Of a stretch of 64,000 nucleotides of DNA, positions 10,985 through 21,682 are shown piece by piece. Under the pieces are notes generated by a model. It did not search any database and was not told where the DNA came from. It saw nothing but the letters and a program-made list of their open reading frames with translations. The translations under genes and the position numbers were made by a program. This stretch comes from Adenophora triphylla var. japonica (taxonomy: Eukaryota > Streptophyta > Magnoliopsida > Asterales > Campanulaceae): the NCBI GenBank assembly GCA_022495995.1, contig JAFEMH010007460.1:24808-88807 (forward strand). The letters are read 5' to 3'. Positions within the stretch are counted from its first letter, which is position 1. Every line of letters begins with the position of its first letter.

Positions 10985-11280
10985 CACATGATTCAGAGCC
11001 CAGAAAGGTGAATCATCAAAAGAAAAGCTCGGTCTAACGCCCAGATAGGTGGATCGTCAAATCAAAAAGCCCGGTCCGATGCCCAGACAGGTGGATCATC
11101 AACAGAAAAAGCCCGGTCCAACGCCCAGATAGGTGGATCGTCATCATAAAAGCCCGGTCCAACGCCCAGACAGGTGGATCGTCAAAAGAAAAGCCCGATT
11201 CAACGCCCAAACAGGTGAATCGTCATCCTCAACAACAAAAAGCCCGATTCGGAGCCCAGAAAGGCGAATCGTCACAAAAT
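10985..11280 (+). repeat. About 41-bp tandem repeats before the A2 LTR
   Basis: Some seven imperfect units contain AAGCCCGGTCCAACGCCCAG, a C/TAGGTGGATCGTCA part and an A-rich spacer. Related units occur in A1 (around 1440-1560), confirming that A1 and A2 belong to one family. Confidence 0.8.
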
Positions 11281-11497
11281 CGACAGGACTCAAAGGACCG
11301 GACAGGTGAGCCTTTGTTTTCTAACATATTTCCCGCAGGTTCGAAGCCCAGACAGGCGAATCTTCAGACAAACAGGTATATTCAGAATTGGGTCTTGATT
11401 TGATTCCTCAGTATGAATTTATCTTTCAAAACAAAATCTCCTTGATTTTCAAAATAATTTTCAAAATACCTAAAGCAGCCTTTTCGTGTTTTGGAGT

Positions 11498-11543
11498 CAA
11501 ACTACGTCATGGTCTGATTCTCCGATAGAGATACGTAGGAAGC
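11498..11543 (+). promoter_or_regulatory. Conserved 3' motif (element A2)
   Basis: AACTACG, GGTCTGATTCTCCGATAGA and GATACGTAGGAAGCC occur in order about 90 bp before the polypurine tract. Similar blocks lie in F (- strand: 20706-20664, 20970-20928, 26664-26608), and GGGATACGTAGGAATCC lies in E near 18570. Confidence 0.55.
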
Positions 11544-11631
11544 CGTGCGGCCCGACCATCCCGATGTTCAGAATGATGTCTTTTCTATCGTCGACATGAC
11601 TTCTTTCATAAGACTTATCGACGAGGGGCTC

Positions 11632-12601
11632 TGTAGACACCCCATTCTGAACACATCAGATCATATTTATACAACTCTAAGTCTCGCCTTGAGTCAAGAA
11701 GAGAAATCCACCATTTTGTCATGTTTTGTTAAGTTTTGACTAACCATCGTTAGTTTGGGACTAAACTGCATACGAGATAACGAGGAAATGACAGAATTGT
11801 CCTACAGAAACAATATCTCGCGCGGAATTACGTGTCTCACGCGAGATATCGTCCCTCTGCAGCATGCAGATGACAGTTTCCTCGTCGATTTCAACCTCTT
11901 TTCGGGATAAAACTTCATCCATCCGGCCAACCAATAGAGTTTGGAGTCTGGAAGCTTCTTGAAGTGTTTGATCTCATCTTCAACACTTCTCCAACCCCTA
12001 TAAATACTTGGTGACTTCCAAGGATCAAAGGACGACAAATTTTCACAACACACACATATTTTGTTGGTTTCTTTCCCTGAAAGGTTCCTACAAAATCACC
12101 CAAAAAATCACCTCAAAGTTTGTTTGTCAACCTTGTTGATAAACAAACATCAAAATCCAAGTCAAGGACTGAGGCGAAGCTCTATCCGTATCAAGATTCG
12201 ATTCTAAACTTGAGTCAAAACTCTGCCCAAATCACCTCACGCAAGGTAACCCCCTAAATCCTTTTCTAATTGATTATTAGAGTGGTATAAATCTATTGAA
12301 TCTAGGATCGGCCTAGAGCCTCTCCAAATCATGGGGACGGTCTCGAAGCAATCGATCCTACATTCCGTTTAACCCCGTTAAATGGATCTTTATTTGTTAT
12401 ATTTGAAATCGTCTTCTCTTCTCTGAAAACCTCTCTTTTCTTTAGCAAGACCGATCTCCGGATTGGGTGGAATGGATGCTCCTTGACCTACCCATTCCAT
12501 AACCTAAGCCCCGAACCCAATCTCTTTCAAAAAAATGGTTTTTTTATGTTTTCCAAACGAATAATATAGGTGGCGACTCGAAATTAATCACAACGCTCAC
12601 A
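11632..12601 (+). repeat. 3' LTR of Tat-type element A2
   Basis: It begins TGTAGACACCCC after the polypurine tract GACGAGGGGCTC (11620-11631). It carries two degraded palindromes (11813-11825, half of ATATCTCGCGCG; 11832-11850, GTCTCACGCGAGATAT) and TATAAATA at 11999-12006. The right edge is placed at CGCTCACA because coding sequence of element D resumes at 12602. It shows that A2 inserted into D's gag. Confidence 0.75.
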
Positions 12602-13634
12602 GGCTCCACCTAGTTTTAATGGGGATCCAGATCCGTTGAAGGCAGAAAGGTGGCTTGAGGCGATGAATAAAATATTTGCAGCTATGGAGAGTCTGGATGA
12701 AGAAAAGGTGAGATGTGCCATTTTCAAACTTGAAGGACCAGAAGAACATTGGTGGCATATTGTGAAGGATAGTTGGGATTGTGACCACACGCCTCAGACA
12801 TGGGAGAATTTCACCCACAAGTTCAGAGATCATTTTATTCCGATGGTTACACGGGACAAGAAGGAGATTGAATTCTTGAGGCTAGAGCAAGGGACGATGA
12901 CAGTGGCCTAGTATTCTGCAAAGTTCACGGAGTTGGCTAGATATTGTCCTCATTTGGTATCGGAGGAGGAGAGAAGAGTCTACCGGTTTGTGAAAGGGTT
13001 GAGATTGGAGTTCAGGAAGCGGCTGTTGACGCACGAATTCACCGACTTTCAGGCGGCAGTGAATAGAGCTTACCGGATTGAAATGATATTGAAGAGCATC
13101 GGGGTAAATCCGAAGGTGATAGTGGAAGTAAACCGAGATTTCAAGGTCAAGGCTCAGGACAGAGTAGAGGACAACCGAGGTCTTCAGCTTCGGGGTTGGT
13201 TAGAGGAGGAAATGTGGCAGCTTCGACAACTCGTCCGGCTTCAAGCCAGTTTGGGATGGTGTGTAGCTTTTGCAAGAAAGTGGAGCATTCTGAGGATAGG
13301 TGTTGGAGCAAGAAAGGAAAGTGCCTTGAGTGTGGAGCAGCGGGTCACTTCAGGAGGAATTATCCTAGGCTACAATGGGGGCAAGCTTTGGGTAGCGGAC
13401 AAGGTGGGCAAAGAGGTGGTGTGAAGAGAGACAACGAGAGGACACCGAAGGATAAAGTGCAAGGGTGAGTGTTTGCCTTGGGTCGTGGGGAGGTAGATCC
13501 CAATGCTGTCATTAGAGGTATAGTACCTGTCTCAGGAGTTAAGGCCCGCATTCTTATAGATCCCGGGTCTTCCTCTCATTTTGCATTTACATTGCATATA
13601 TTTCCTGAGATTATGCCTTATGTGCTGGAGGTCA
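12602..13634 (+). pseudogene. gag: gag-protease fragment of Ty3/gypsy element D
   Basis: The frame reads a retrotransposon gag domain (SFNGDPDPLKAERWLEAMNK .. EEHWWHIVKD .. TWENFTHKFRDHF), an in-frame TAG at 12909-12911, more gag (..FVKGLRLEFRKRLLTHEF), a frame change near 13150-13190, and a zinc knuckle region ending in CLECGAAGHFRRN. After a TGA at 13466-13468 comes a protease start with ILIDPGSSSHFAF, where the usual D-S/T-G is changed to D-P-G. The style is that of chromovirus-like elements (Del/Tekay or related). Both ends are cut, by the A2 LTR on the left and by the LTR at 13635 on the right. Confidence 0.85.
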
Positions 13635-14976
13635 TGTAAGTACCCCAATCTGGATCACCCTCTTTTGAGCACACGGGAAACACCGCAGACTCACTCAAAC
13701 GCTGTCTCGAACACTCAAAACCCTCAAAAAACCCTCTAAGGCCCAAAAAACCACCAACCAAATCAAAGGGGGGGGGGCTTTCTGGGACAAAAAAATATAA
13801 AAGGACTTTTTGGGAATTATGCAAAAATTGGAAAAGCATAGAAGGTCCGTACGGACCTCTTTGCATGCTAAAAGGTCCGTACGGACCTCTTTGCTACCAG
13901 ACATCATAATTACTTAATCCTCTTAAAGTCCACATTATTCCCTCAAATCTGGGAAAACTAAAACTTTAGTTTTGCACAAAGGTCCGTACGGACCTTCTTG
14001 CAATTTTTCTTACACTATAAATAGAGGGCTCCCCCTTCCTCATTTCACACTTCTCCCTTTTCTCCTCTAGTCCTAAGCCCTCTGGCTGCCCCTCTATGTC
14101 CTTCCGAGGCAATCCCGGTCCCTTTCGGTTCCTTCCGGGGCCTTCCGAGCTCCCTTGTGGTGCTTCGAAGCCCTTTAGAGCGCTCTCGAGACGCTCCCGC
14201 GTTGCCCCGAGGCACTCTCGAGGTATTCTAAGACCCCTTGTGGTACTCCGAAGCCTTGCCTGGTCTTTCCCAAGGCGTCCCGGCTCTTTCCGAGTCAAAC
14301 CGGCAATCCCGACCCACGCCGAACCTCTGCCCGAATCCAGCCAACGATCCCGACGCACGCCGAACCTCTGCCCGAATCCAGCCAACGATCCCTGCGATCC
14401 CAACGCACGCCAAAACTCTGCTCGAGTGCACACCTGACAATCCCGAGGCACGCTGAAGCTCTGTCCGCAGACAACCGGCACATCCCGAAGCAATCCCGGT
14501 CCGTCCCGAAACACTATTCCATCCTCAAACACTATTCCCCAGCGGAAGACAGACACGAACCAATATTGGTAAGGCTTCCTTCCATTACTATTTCAATACA
14601 TTTCAATACGTAGTGTACAATGTAGACATCCGATACAACATGCATTTTTAAAAGCACACACACACACACACAACATTTAAAGAAAGAAGGGGTACCGAAA
14701 GACTCGTTTTTACGAGGCTACTCGGGTGAGCTCTAATATTCTAATATTCTCTTTCCGAGGAGTAACCTGACCTCCGAACTCAAAATCTCATCACACAAAA
14801 ACAATTTATTTTTAAACTGATGCCTTTTCTCAATGTTTTGGGCTTAATAAAAACGGCATGGCGACTCTACAAAGCAAACACACAGCGAGACACCTCCCTG
14901 CCAACGCAGCAACGAAAAAGCGAAATGCCAGATGCCGGGGCGCGATTGCGCTGCCTCTCGGATCCGGGTAATTTCA
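13635..14976 (+). repeat. 5' LTR of element E
   Basis: It runs TGTAAGTACCCC .. GGGTAATTTCA (1342 bp), followed after two bases by a primer-binding site. It holds three copies of the perfect palindrome AGGTCCGTACGGACCT (13843-13858, 13873-13888, 13980-13995); the third is about 20 bp upstream of TATAAATAG (14016-14024). The putative left target duplication is GGTCA (13630-13634). It is distinct in sequence from the LTR at the other end of E. Confidence 0.85.
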
Positions 14977-14978
14977 TT

Positions 14979-14995
14979 TGGTGACTCCGCTGGGA
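14979..14995 (+). other. Primer-binding site of element E
   Basis: TGGTGACTCCGCTGGGA differs by one base (T for C at the fourth position) from the site in C and F. It fixes E as a + strand element with its 5' LTR on the left. Confidence 0.8.
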
Positions 14996-15239
14996 AATAT
15001 TTTGTTTTTTTTTAAAAAAAAAACTTTTAAACAAAACAAAAGATTTTTTTAAAAAACAATAATGAGGGTCAAACTTTCATTTTACCCCTTTCTCTAAACT
15101 GTTGTGTGTGTGCATGTGCTTTACTTTTTATTTTACAAAAAAAAAATAAAAAAACAAAAAAATGTATCAATATACATCTGTGTACATACATTTAAAATTC
15201 TTCAAAAAACATCTGTTTTACTCAGAAAAAAATTTTAGA
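14996..15239 (+). other. A/T-rich start of the E leader
   Basis: Runs of T and A dominate; nothing else is recognised. Confidence 0.4.
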
Positions 15240-15535
15240 GACTGCACACTACTTGCACTGCTGCCTCGGTACACCGCACGCTACTCGTAGTGCTGCCTCG
15301 GTACACCGCACGCAACGTGCATTGCTGCCTCGGATACACTGCACACTACAACCCTCAACCCGGGGTGGTCTCAGTTTCAGTCCGTTTGGTCTTCCTAGGC
15401 CACTTGAATGCACACGGGATCATTCCAAACATCCCATCCTAGCCAAGTGTCAGCCCTGCACGCTTGAGTCACACTCTGTCAAGACTCGGTTGGTTTTTAC
15501 CCAGTCCGTGTCATACAGCCTGGATACATATCCCA
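15240..15535 (+). promoter_or_regulatory. Conserved leader repeats (element E)
   Basis: Three copies of GCTGCCTCGG.TACACCGCAC (15240-15350) are followed by CCAAACATCCCATCCTAG, CGGTTGGTTTTTAC and CCGTGTCATACAGCC. The same blocks occur in the same order in C (- strand, 7580-7320) and partly in F (- strand, 32490-32225). Confidence 0.6.
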
Positions 15536-15897
15536 AGCCAGCCATTTTCTGAGTCGAAGCTCGGAACTTAAGATCCCTCGCGCAAGCAAAGCGATGAAAG
15601 GTCATGCTAAAATCTTGACCCGATCTTGATTTCCGAAGCTACACCCAGACGATGTTCTGTCCCAGATATACATCCATGCCCATATGACACCACGTCATCA
15701 AGCCTTTAATACGTCAGCCATGACGATATGACCCAGTCAATGCCTAACGTCACAGATCCCTTGCGCAAGCAAGGTAAAGAGAGGTCATGCCGAACTCTCG
15801 ACCAGATCTTGACTCAGGGGCCGGCTCAGCTCACTATTCATATGGCTAACGCATTAAAACGTACATGACAGGCTTGGTCCTTAGGTTCAATTTTTCT
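15536..15897 (+). other. Leader of E between conserved modules
   Basis: It contains two loosely repeated parts around GATCCCTCGCGCAAGCAAAG and GATCCCTTGCGCAAGCAAGG, and TGACC..GATCTTGA.. segments, similar in style to the leader repeats of F (31840-32215). No protein is supported. Confidence 0.4.
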
Positions 15898-16075
15898 TTT
15901 AGGCCGGTGGAAACCGCTTGCCCTATAGGACTCTCGCCCGGGGCTGTCCACCCGGGATGTCGAAATACAGGTGCAAAACGAGGGACTTATAGCCGCATAG
16001 ACGGTCTCCACTGACCCAGGATCTAGCATAGTTGCGAAAAAGAAGAGTGATCTTTTCCAACCTACCTAGGATTCT
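15898..16075 (+). promoter_or_regulatory. Conserved pre-gag leader module (element E)
   Basis: Ordered blocks TTGCCCTATAGGAC, CTCGCCCGGG..GTCCACCCGGGA, TCGAAATACAGGTG, ACGAGGGACTTATAG, CCAGGATCTAGCATAGTT and GCGAAAAAGAAG are also present in F and, more diverged, in C. It ends about 250 bp before the gag ATG. Confidence 0.65.
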
Positions 16076-16322
16076 GAGAAAACACTATTTTAAGTAAATT
16101 AAAACAACAAAAAAAAATAAATAATAAAAGCGGAAACTGCATGTCACGTGAGCTTTCCCCCCTTTTATCCAAAAGTCCTTCCCATGTCTAAACCTTACCC
16201 GTCACCCCCCTCCAGCGAACCGAGAGTGGTTGAAAATACACGGGAGCCGCCTTTTCATTATCGAGGTTGCAAGGTCCTACAGCCCTTCCAGTTGAGCGGT
16301 CCGCACCGTCCGCTACTCCCCC

Positions 16323-18638
16323 ATGGAGGGATCAACAGATAACAGTGAGGGAAACGGAACCCCGTCACTAAGAAACCTTCAGTCAATGGAGGAGGTGCTA
16401 CGAGCCTTCGAAACTCTCAAGAAGCGCCAAGAGGAGCAGCAAGCCTGGATCGTAGACACCCTGCGCCTTCGAGGAACCGTTGCTGTTCCCCAACCTGATG
16501 GGACCTTCATTCTCATAGAAGACGAGGAAATACCAGCTCCCCCGGGTCCTCAAAGCTATCAGCAGGTCCCACCTCCGCCAAGCTATGAGATCCCAGCAAC
16601 GCAAAGCAGCTCTCGCTCAAAGCTCCACTCGGGCATCAGTCAAGCAGCTCTGACATGCCTGCCTCAGCACAGTCAATTTCCCGGCCCTGCGCCCCAAGCT
16701 CAGTATCAACAACACACATACGGGCCTGCTCCACCAGATCCCAATGCCTCTCGGTATCCCCCAGGATTCAATCCTCTGCCTCTATTCGAGCCTCACAGCC
16801 ATAACAAAAAATCCCAATGTTTACCCGGGACGGGCATCCCAAGCGGATATCCCGACATCTCAAACCTGCCACCCGCTGGACAACCACTTGGGGCTAACGA
16901 AACATTTCCCCAGTTCCCAAACACAACCCTTAGCGGTCCGGGCAATCACGCCCTTAATTTCAACACTCCAGGGTACGGGTTGGTATACACTCAACTGCCT
17001 CCCCAAGACTCCCGAATGGCGATCCCATCGGCCAATCCACCTCCATCTTCGGTATCCATCCCCGAAAACGGCAACCCGCCTCAGCCTGCCGATCCCCACA
17101 TGGCTTGGCTGATTGAGCAAATGAAGGACATGCAAGGCAAACTAGCCAGTTCTCGGAAGGACTCCCTCATGCCCACTGATCCAAACAAGGTGGTCCCGCT
17201 TCCTCCGAAATTCAGGATGCCGAAAATGGAAAAGTTCGACGGGACAGAATGCCCAAAAACCCATATCGACACCTATGTCTTGGGAATGAGAGCCAAAGGG
17301 GCAACCCCTCAACAAATGGCAGATCACTTCCAGCATTCTCTCAAATCCACAGCGTTAAGGTGGTTCTTCAACGTGAAGGAAGAAAATCGCTCCACGTGGG
17401 ACCAAATTAGCGAGATCTTCCTAGAGAAATACTGCACCAACCTTGAGTGGGAAACAAACCACCACGATCTGCAAGCCACCGAACAAAAGGACGACGAGCC
17501 TGTGGGTGAGTTCTACAAAAGATGGAACTGGAAGCTAAGCGAGATAATGGATCCGCTTTCCAAGGAAGAACAAATGGACATCTTCCATTCCTGCCTCAAA
17601 CCATCTCTGAGAACCATGAACAGTCATCACTTCTATCCAGACCTCTGAGCCATGGTCAACGCCGGAACCAAGTTCGAAAAGACCCTGAGCCTTCAGAAGA
17701 CAACAACAACCCCTGCTTCGTCTTACCGCTATCGGATAAACCTGTCAAATCCAGCACCTGTCCCGAACAAAGGAAAAGAAGCAGCCAAAACGGTACACTA
17801 CATCCAAAATGGAGCTCAAGTAAACCGTGATCCGGCACCCCCGAGGAACAACAATCCCCCTCGCATTCCACAGTTCCAGCATTTCAATAACTTTGAAATG
17901 CCTCTGGGCCAAGTATTCGAGGCATTGGTAAAGCGAAATCTCCTCAAGCCTCTCGAGAATTTCCAACCAAAGACTCTCACGCCCAACATGGATATGAGCA
18001 AGCACTGCGCCTTCCACAACTACCCCGGTCACACCACCGACAATTGCTTCGTGCTAAAGCAAGTGGTCCAGGGGCTAATCAAAGAGGGAAAATTGGAATG
18101 CCCCCGTAGCCTCAACACCATTGGAAATCCATTCCCCCGAAATGATAGGGTGAACACGATATCCTTTGATGAAACTCCAAGCGAGAGTAGGCCTCCTGCA
18201 ATCTCCGAAACCGTCAACATGCTATCCCGCTACGACTGGGAACGTGAAACTAGAGTCAAATGGTCCTGTAACCGGGAATCCAGACAAGAACGCCCAAGGG
18301 CGAGTGTCTCCCTACGATCTCTTCCACGATCAAGACACACCAATGGATGGATCGAACGCTCCCCGGAGGAGACTGAATCGAATGGCAGCATCGGAAGCGG
18401 TTTAGCCTTCACAGACGAAGACTTGCCGATATGTGAAAATAGGCACAACGAGGCTCTCCTCATCCTCATAAAGATAGAGATGTTCTACCTCCCAAACGTT
18501 TTGATCGATAACGGCTCCACAGTCAACATCATCGCCTTGAGCACACTGAAACGCCTCCGCGTCGACCGCGGGATACGTAGGAATCCTTTAAAAGGGTCCA
18601 ACCATCCGACCGCCTCGGTCACCTCCTCACCCATCTAG
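16323..18638 (+). pseudogene. gag: gag and start of protease, element E
   Basis: A 772-codon frame starts at ATG 16323 with one in-frame TGA (17646-17648). Order: acidic/Gln-rich N-terminus with PDGTFILIEDEE near residue 60; Pro-rich stretch (about 80-260); the retrotransposon gag domain from about residue 298 (MEKFDGTECPKTHIDTYVLG .. STALRWFFNVKEENRSTWDQ); after the stop, a CAFHNYPGHTTDNC knuckle-like motif; finally a protease start, VLIDNGSTVNII, with D-N-G at the expected catalytic position. It then ends abruptly, and the polypurine tract follows 70 bp later. RT, RNase H and integrase are missing, so E could only have moved with enzymes from a relative. Confidence 0.85.
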
Positions 18639-18704
18639 GTAAAAGCTTGCTAGATTGGGATCCTCACTTTTGTCGATGACCCCACTTCCCCTGGAAGTAC
18701 CGTC

Positions 18705-18717
18705 GCCGAGGGGCTAC
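18705..18717 (+). other. Polypurine tract of element E
   Basis: GCCGAGGGGCTAC directly precedes TGTAAGTGCCCC. The same GCCGAGGGGCT core precedes the A1 LTR and, on the - strand, the left LTR of F. Confidence 0.75.
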
Positions 18718-18833
18718 TGTAAGTGCCCCAATTTGGGTTGTTATTGTTTCTTCAGCTCAATTTAATGAGTTATAATCATTTAGGGGCATTTCGGACATTA
18801 TTTAGACAATTTGAATGAGGAAGAACCTCTTAG
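18718..18833 (+). repeat. 3' LTR next to E, left part
   Basis: It starts TGTAAGTGCCCC after the polypurine tract and is interrupted at 18833 by element F; the target duplication CTTAG occupies 18829-18833. The rest is at 34801-36393. Apart from the first 15 or so bases it does not resemble the LTR at 13635. Confidence 0.75.
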
Positions 18834-20543
18834 TGTGAATGTGTGCCCAAATTTTTGTGTTTGTTGGATTCACGCGAGTTTGAAGACATCCGGTTTAATT
18901 TGAAAAATGGAGTCGCCACGCCATTTTGATTACCTCAAAACTTTGAAAAAAAAGGTTTTATGGGTTCGGAGGTTAAGTTACCCCTTGGGAAGAACGGATC
19001 GTCGTTCACCCAAGGTGCCTTGCCGGAGCAAGTCTCCCAAGATCCCATTAATCGTGCTTGCTTGCGTGCTTTCTTGTGTGCATGTGTTTGAAAATAAGGA
19101 GGGAATGTCCCAAGTCGTCTTCCGGACGTACAAACCATTTGTTGGTTGTCGCTCGGGATTTCTTGGATTTTATGTATTCGGGATTATGATCCCGTCCTCA
19201 TCTTGGACTTGTGATCATCGCATTTTTGGACCTTGGGACTTGCGTGATCGAGAGAATGACTCTCTTTATAGTCAAAGATGAGGTTCTTTAGAAAAGGAGG
19301 GTCCTTAGCCCATCAATCCTACACTTTAAGATGGTCGAGCTCATATAGATGCTTCATACTCATCTTAAGTGATAATCGGAGATATAGGGTTCAAAGGTGT
19401 CCCTTTCTAAAGAGATTATGAAACCTTTATGGAAGGAACGATGTAAAGATAGGATCTTTTACACCGGTCCGTTCCGAGGTTACTAATGGGGGAATGGGGG
19501 AATGCATGTAAAAATGACATTTTTAATGAAAAGATGACATTTTTGAGTTGCAAAGGATGCATTTGGTTTAAAGAAATGATCTTTATTGCAAAGGATGCAT
19601 AAAGACACAATTTTTATGCAAATGATGCATTTTTATGAAGAAATTGGAATTCAATATGCAAAGGATGCATAAAGATTGCATTTTGAAAAGCATAGGATGC
19701 TAGTTTATGGTAAAGACATGATCTTTAAAGCAAATGATGCTCGGAAAAGGGATTTTGAATGCAAAGGATGCATTTTGATTGGAAAGATTTGATTTTTATA
19801 TGCAAAGGATGCATAAAGATGAAATTTTTATGGAAAAATGGGGTTTTAGGTGCAAAGGATGCATCTTCATGGATAAAGACTACATTTTTAATGGCAAATG
19901 ATGCCTAATGCATGCAAAGGGGAAGGGGGAATATAAAGATATGATCTTTAATCTACCAAGTCCCAAGCAAGATAAAAGCAATGCAATGAGCAATTATAGA
20001 GCAATTAAGATGCAAGGTTAGGGCGTGCGAGGTTACCAATGGCTTCCTTTTCTTCTTTGGATGAAGCTAGGAGGAGAGGATTGATCTTGAGCCTTCAAGG
20101 AGGAGGGAGATAACTTCTTGAGCTTCTTCTTCACCTTCTTGAACTTCCAGCTGCTCTTGGGAGGTTTCTTCACGTATTATGAGTATTTGTGGGTGATTTT
20201 GTTCATGATCAAAATGGGTAGAGGAGGGCTCTATTTATAGGCAGTCTGGAAATCGCCAATGAAGCCGTGCGGCTAGGGACCTTGAGCTAATGCAGCCGTG
20301 CGGCATTATCCCTTGTGACTCAGCATTTCTAGAACCATGCAAGGTGGCAATATCTAGAAGCTTCCTCCCAATTAAGAAAAACGTGTTTCTTAATTGGGAA
20401 GGCTCCCTTTCAGCCTTTAATCAATTTGGAACAGTTCCGGAATATTTCCGGAACACTAGGAAGGTCCGGGGAATTACCGGGAAACTTACCGAAATTGCCG
20501 GGAAATTTAACCGGAAGGCATGAGCCAGATTTGGGTACTTACA
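18834..20543 (-). repeat. 3' LTR of F
   Basis: The - strand reads TGTAAGTACCCAAATCTGG .. CATTCACA. It carries AGCCGTGCGGCT (20263-20274) and GCCGTGCGGC (20295-20304) just upstream of TATAAATAG (+ coordinates about 20231-20239). Many dispersed copies of a short unit containing GCAAAGGATGCAT and a following T/A-rich stretch fill 19500-19920. Confidence 0.92.
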
Positions 20544-20556
20544 GAAGCCCCTCGGC
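20544..20556 (-). other. Polypurine tract of F
   Basis: On the - strand GCCGAGGGGCTTC abuts the LTR start TGTAAGTACCC. Confidence 0.8.
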
Positions 20557-21480
20557 AACGTCACTTGCAAGGCGAGTGGGGTTGTCGATAGAAAAGGATC
20601 CGATCTGGCGAATGCCGAGACGGATTGAGAGACCGAAGTGGTCGAGTGGCTGAACCTCTGGAAGGCTACCTACGTATCCCGGAGGAATCAAGCCAGGCCG
20701 TAGTTCGGAATAGATCCGCTGAGGAATGGAGAAGAGAAACTGGTCTCTTGCTGGGGAAGTAAAAGAAAATGACCTAGGAGGTCAAGCAATTGATCCTACT
20801 GGGGATATGCTAGGAGTGACCAATGTGGTCAGATATCTGAACCTCTATGAGGGGTTACTTCATCACTGATGAGTGACAAAGGAACGGGGTGACCAAAGTG
20901 GTCGGATGGCTGGACCTTTTATAAAAGGCTACCTACGTATCCCGGAGGAATCAAGCCTTGATCGTAGTTCAAGCATCACTAGATAGTTAGGAACGATGTC
21001 TAGGATCCTTGAAGGTTTTGACAATTAATGGAGGTTGTCACCTGAGGAAACTAGAGCTTACGTCACTATCGAGGAGATAGAGGTAGCTAAAGTTGAGAGA
21101 AACTTGAGCGTACGTCACTATCTGGGATAGAGGTAGCTTAAGTTTAGAGAACTTAGCATACGTCACTATCCGGGATAGAGGTAGCTTAAGTTTAGAGGAA
21201 CTCGAGCATACGTCACTATCCGGGATAGAGGTAGCTTAAGTTTAGAGAACTTAGCATACGTCGCTATCCGGGATAGAGGTAAGCTAAGTTTAGAGTTTTG
21301 ACAATTCGGAGGTTGTCACCTAGCATTATCCCGTTATAACGGAATTAACGGAGGCGACTGGGAAGAAAGCTTAATTGCTTAGGAGATAAGGGATATCTTC
21401 TGAAAAAGATGTTATCTTAGTTAAAAGATAACGGGAATTGCATGCCCAAGTGGAAGGTCCAGGGGCAGGATTGTAATTTT
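20557..21480 (-). repeat. 3' non-coding repeats of F
   Basis: Two copies of the conserved 3' motif lie at 20664-20706 and 20928-20970 (- strand: AACTACG .. CTTGATTCCTCCGG .. GATACGTAGGTAGCC). Five units of about 50 bp at 21048-21296 carry TACGTCACTATCCGGGATAG and AGGTAGCTTAAGTTTAGAG. No protein is supported. Confidence 0.75.
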
Positions 21481-21498
21481 CTGCTCAGAGCGAATGAG

Positions 21499-21568
21499 GC
21501 CGCCCGGCATGAGATGGAGAAAAAGAAGCCGTACGGCTAGAAGCTTGATTTTTCCAGATTATTTAAAA
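21499..21568 (+). promoter_or_regulatory. Probable promoter of antisense gene 1 in F
   Basis: GCCGCCCGGC (21499-21508) and the perfect palindrome AGCCGTACGGCT (21527-21538) are close relatives of AGCCGTGCGGCT in F's own LTR. A TATA-like TATTTAAAA follows at 21560-21568, about 22 bp downstream, and the first exon ATG is at 21683. Promoter activity is inferred. Confidence 0.55.
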
Positions 21569-21682
21569 CAGATTTGAACGGGCATTGGGCATTATTGCCG
21601 CCCAAGAGCTGCCGAGGAAGAGAGAGAAGAGGGAGAGAATTTCTTCAAAATCCTTCAATTCCCTTTGCTTCTATTGATTGGA

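Noticed and set aside
13360..14556. Open frames of 60-196 codons in the E LTR and around it
   Set aside because: They lie in LTR sequence rich in C/T or G/A runs, in both strands at once, with no recognisable domain.
19500..19920. CRISPR-like array of GCAAAGGATGCAT units
   Set aside because: Units and spacers are irregular, lie inside an LTR that is duplicated at 33750-34170, and the genome is plant nuclear.
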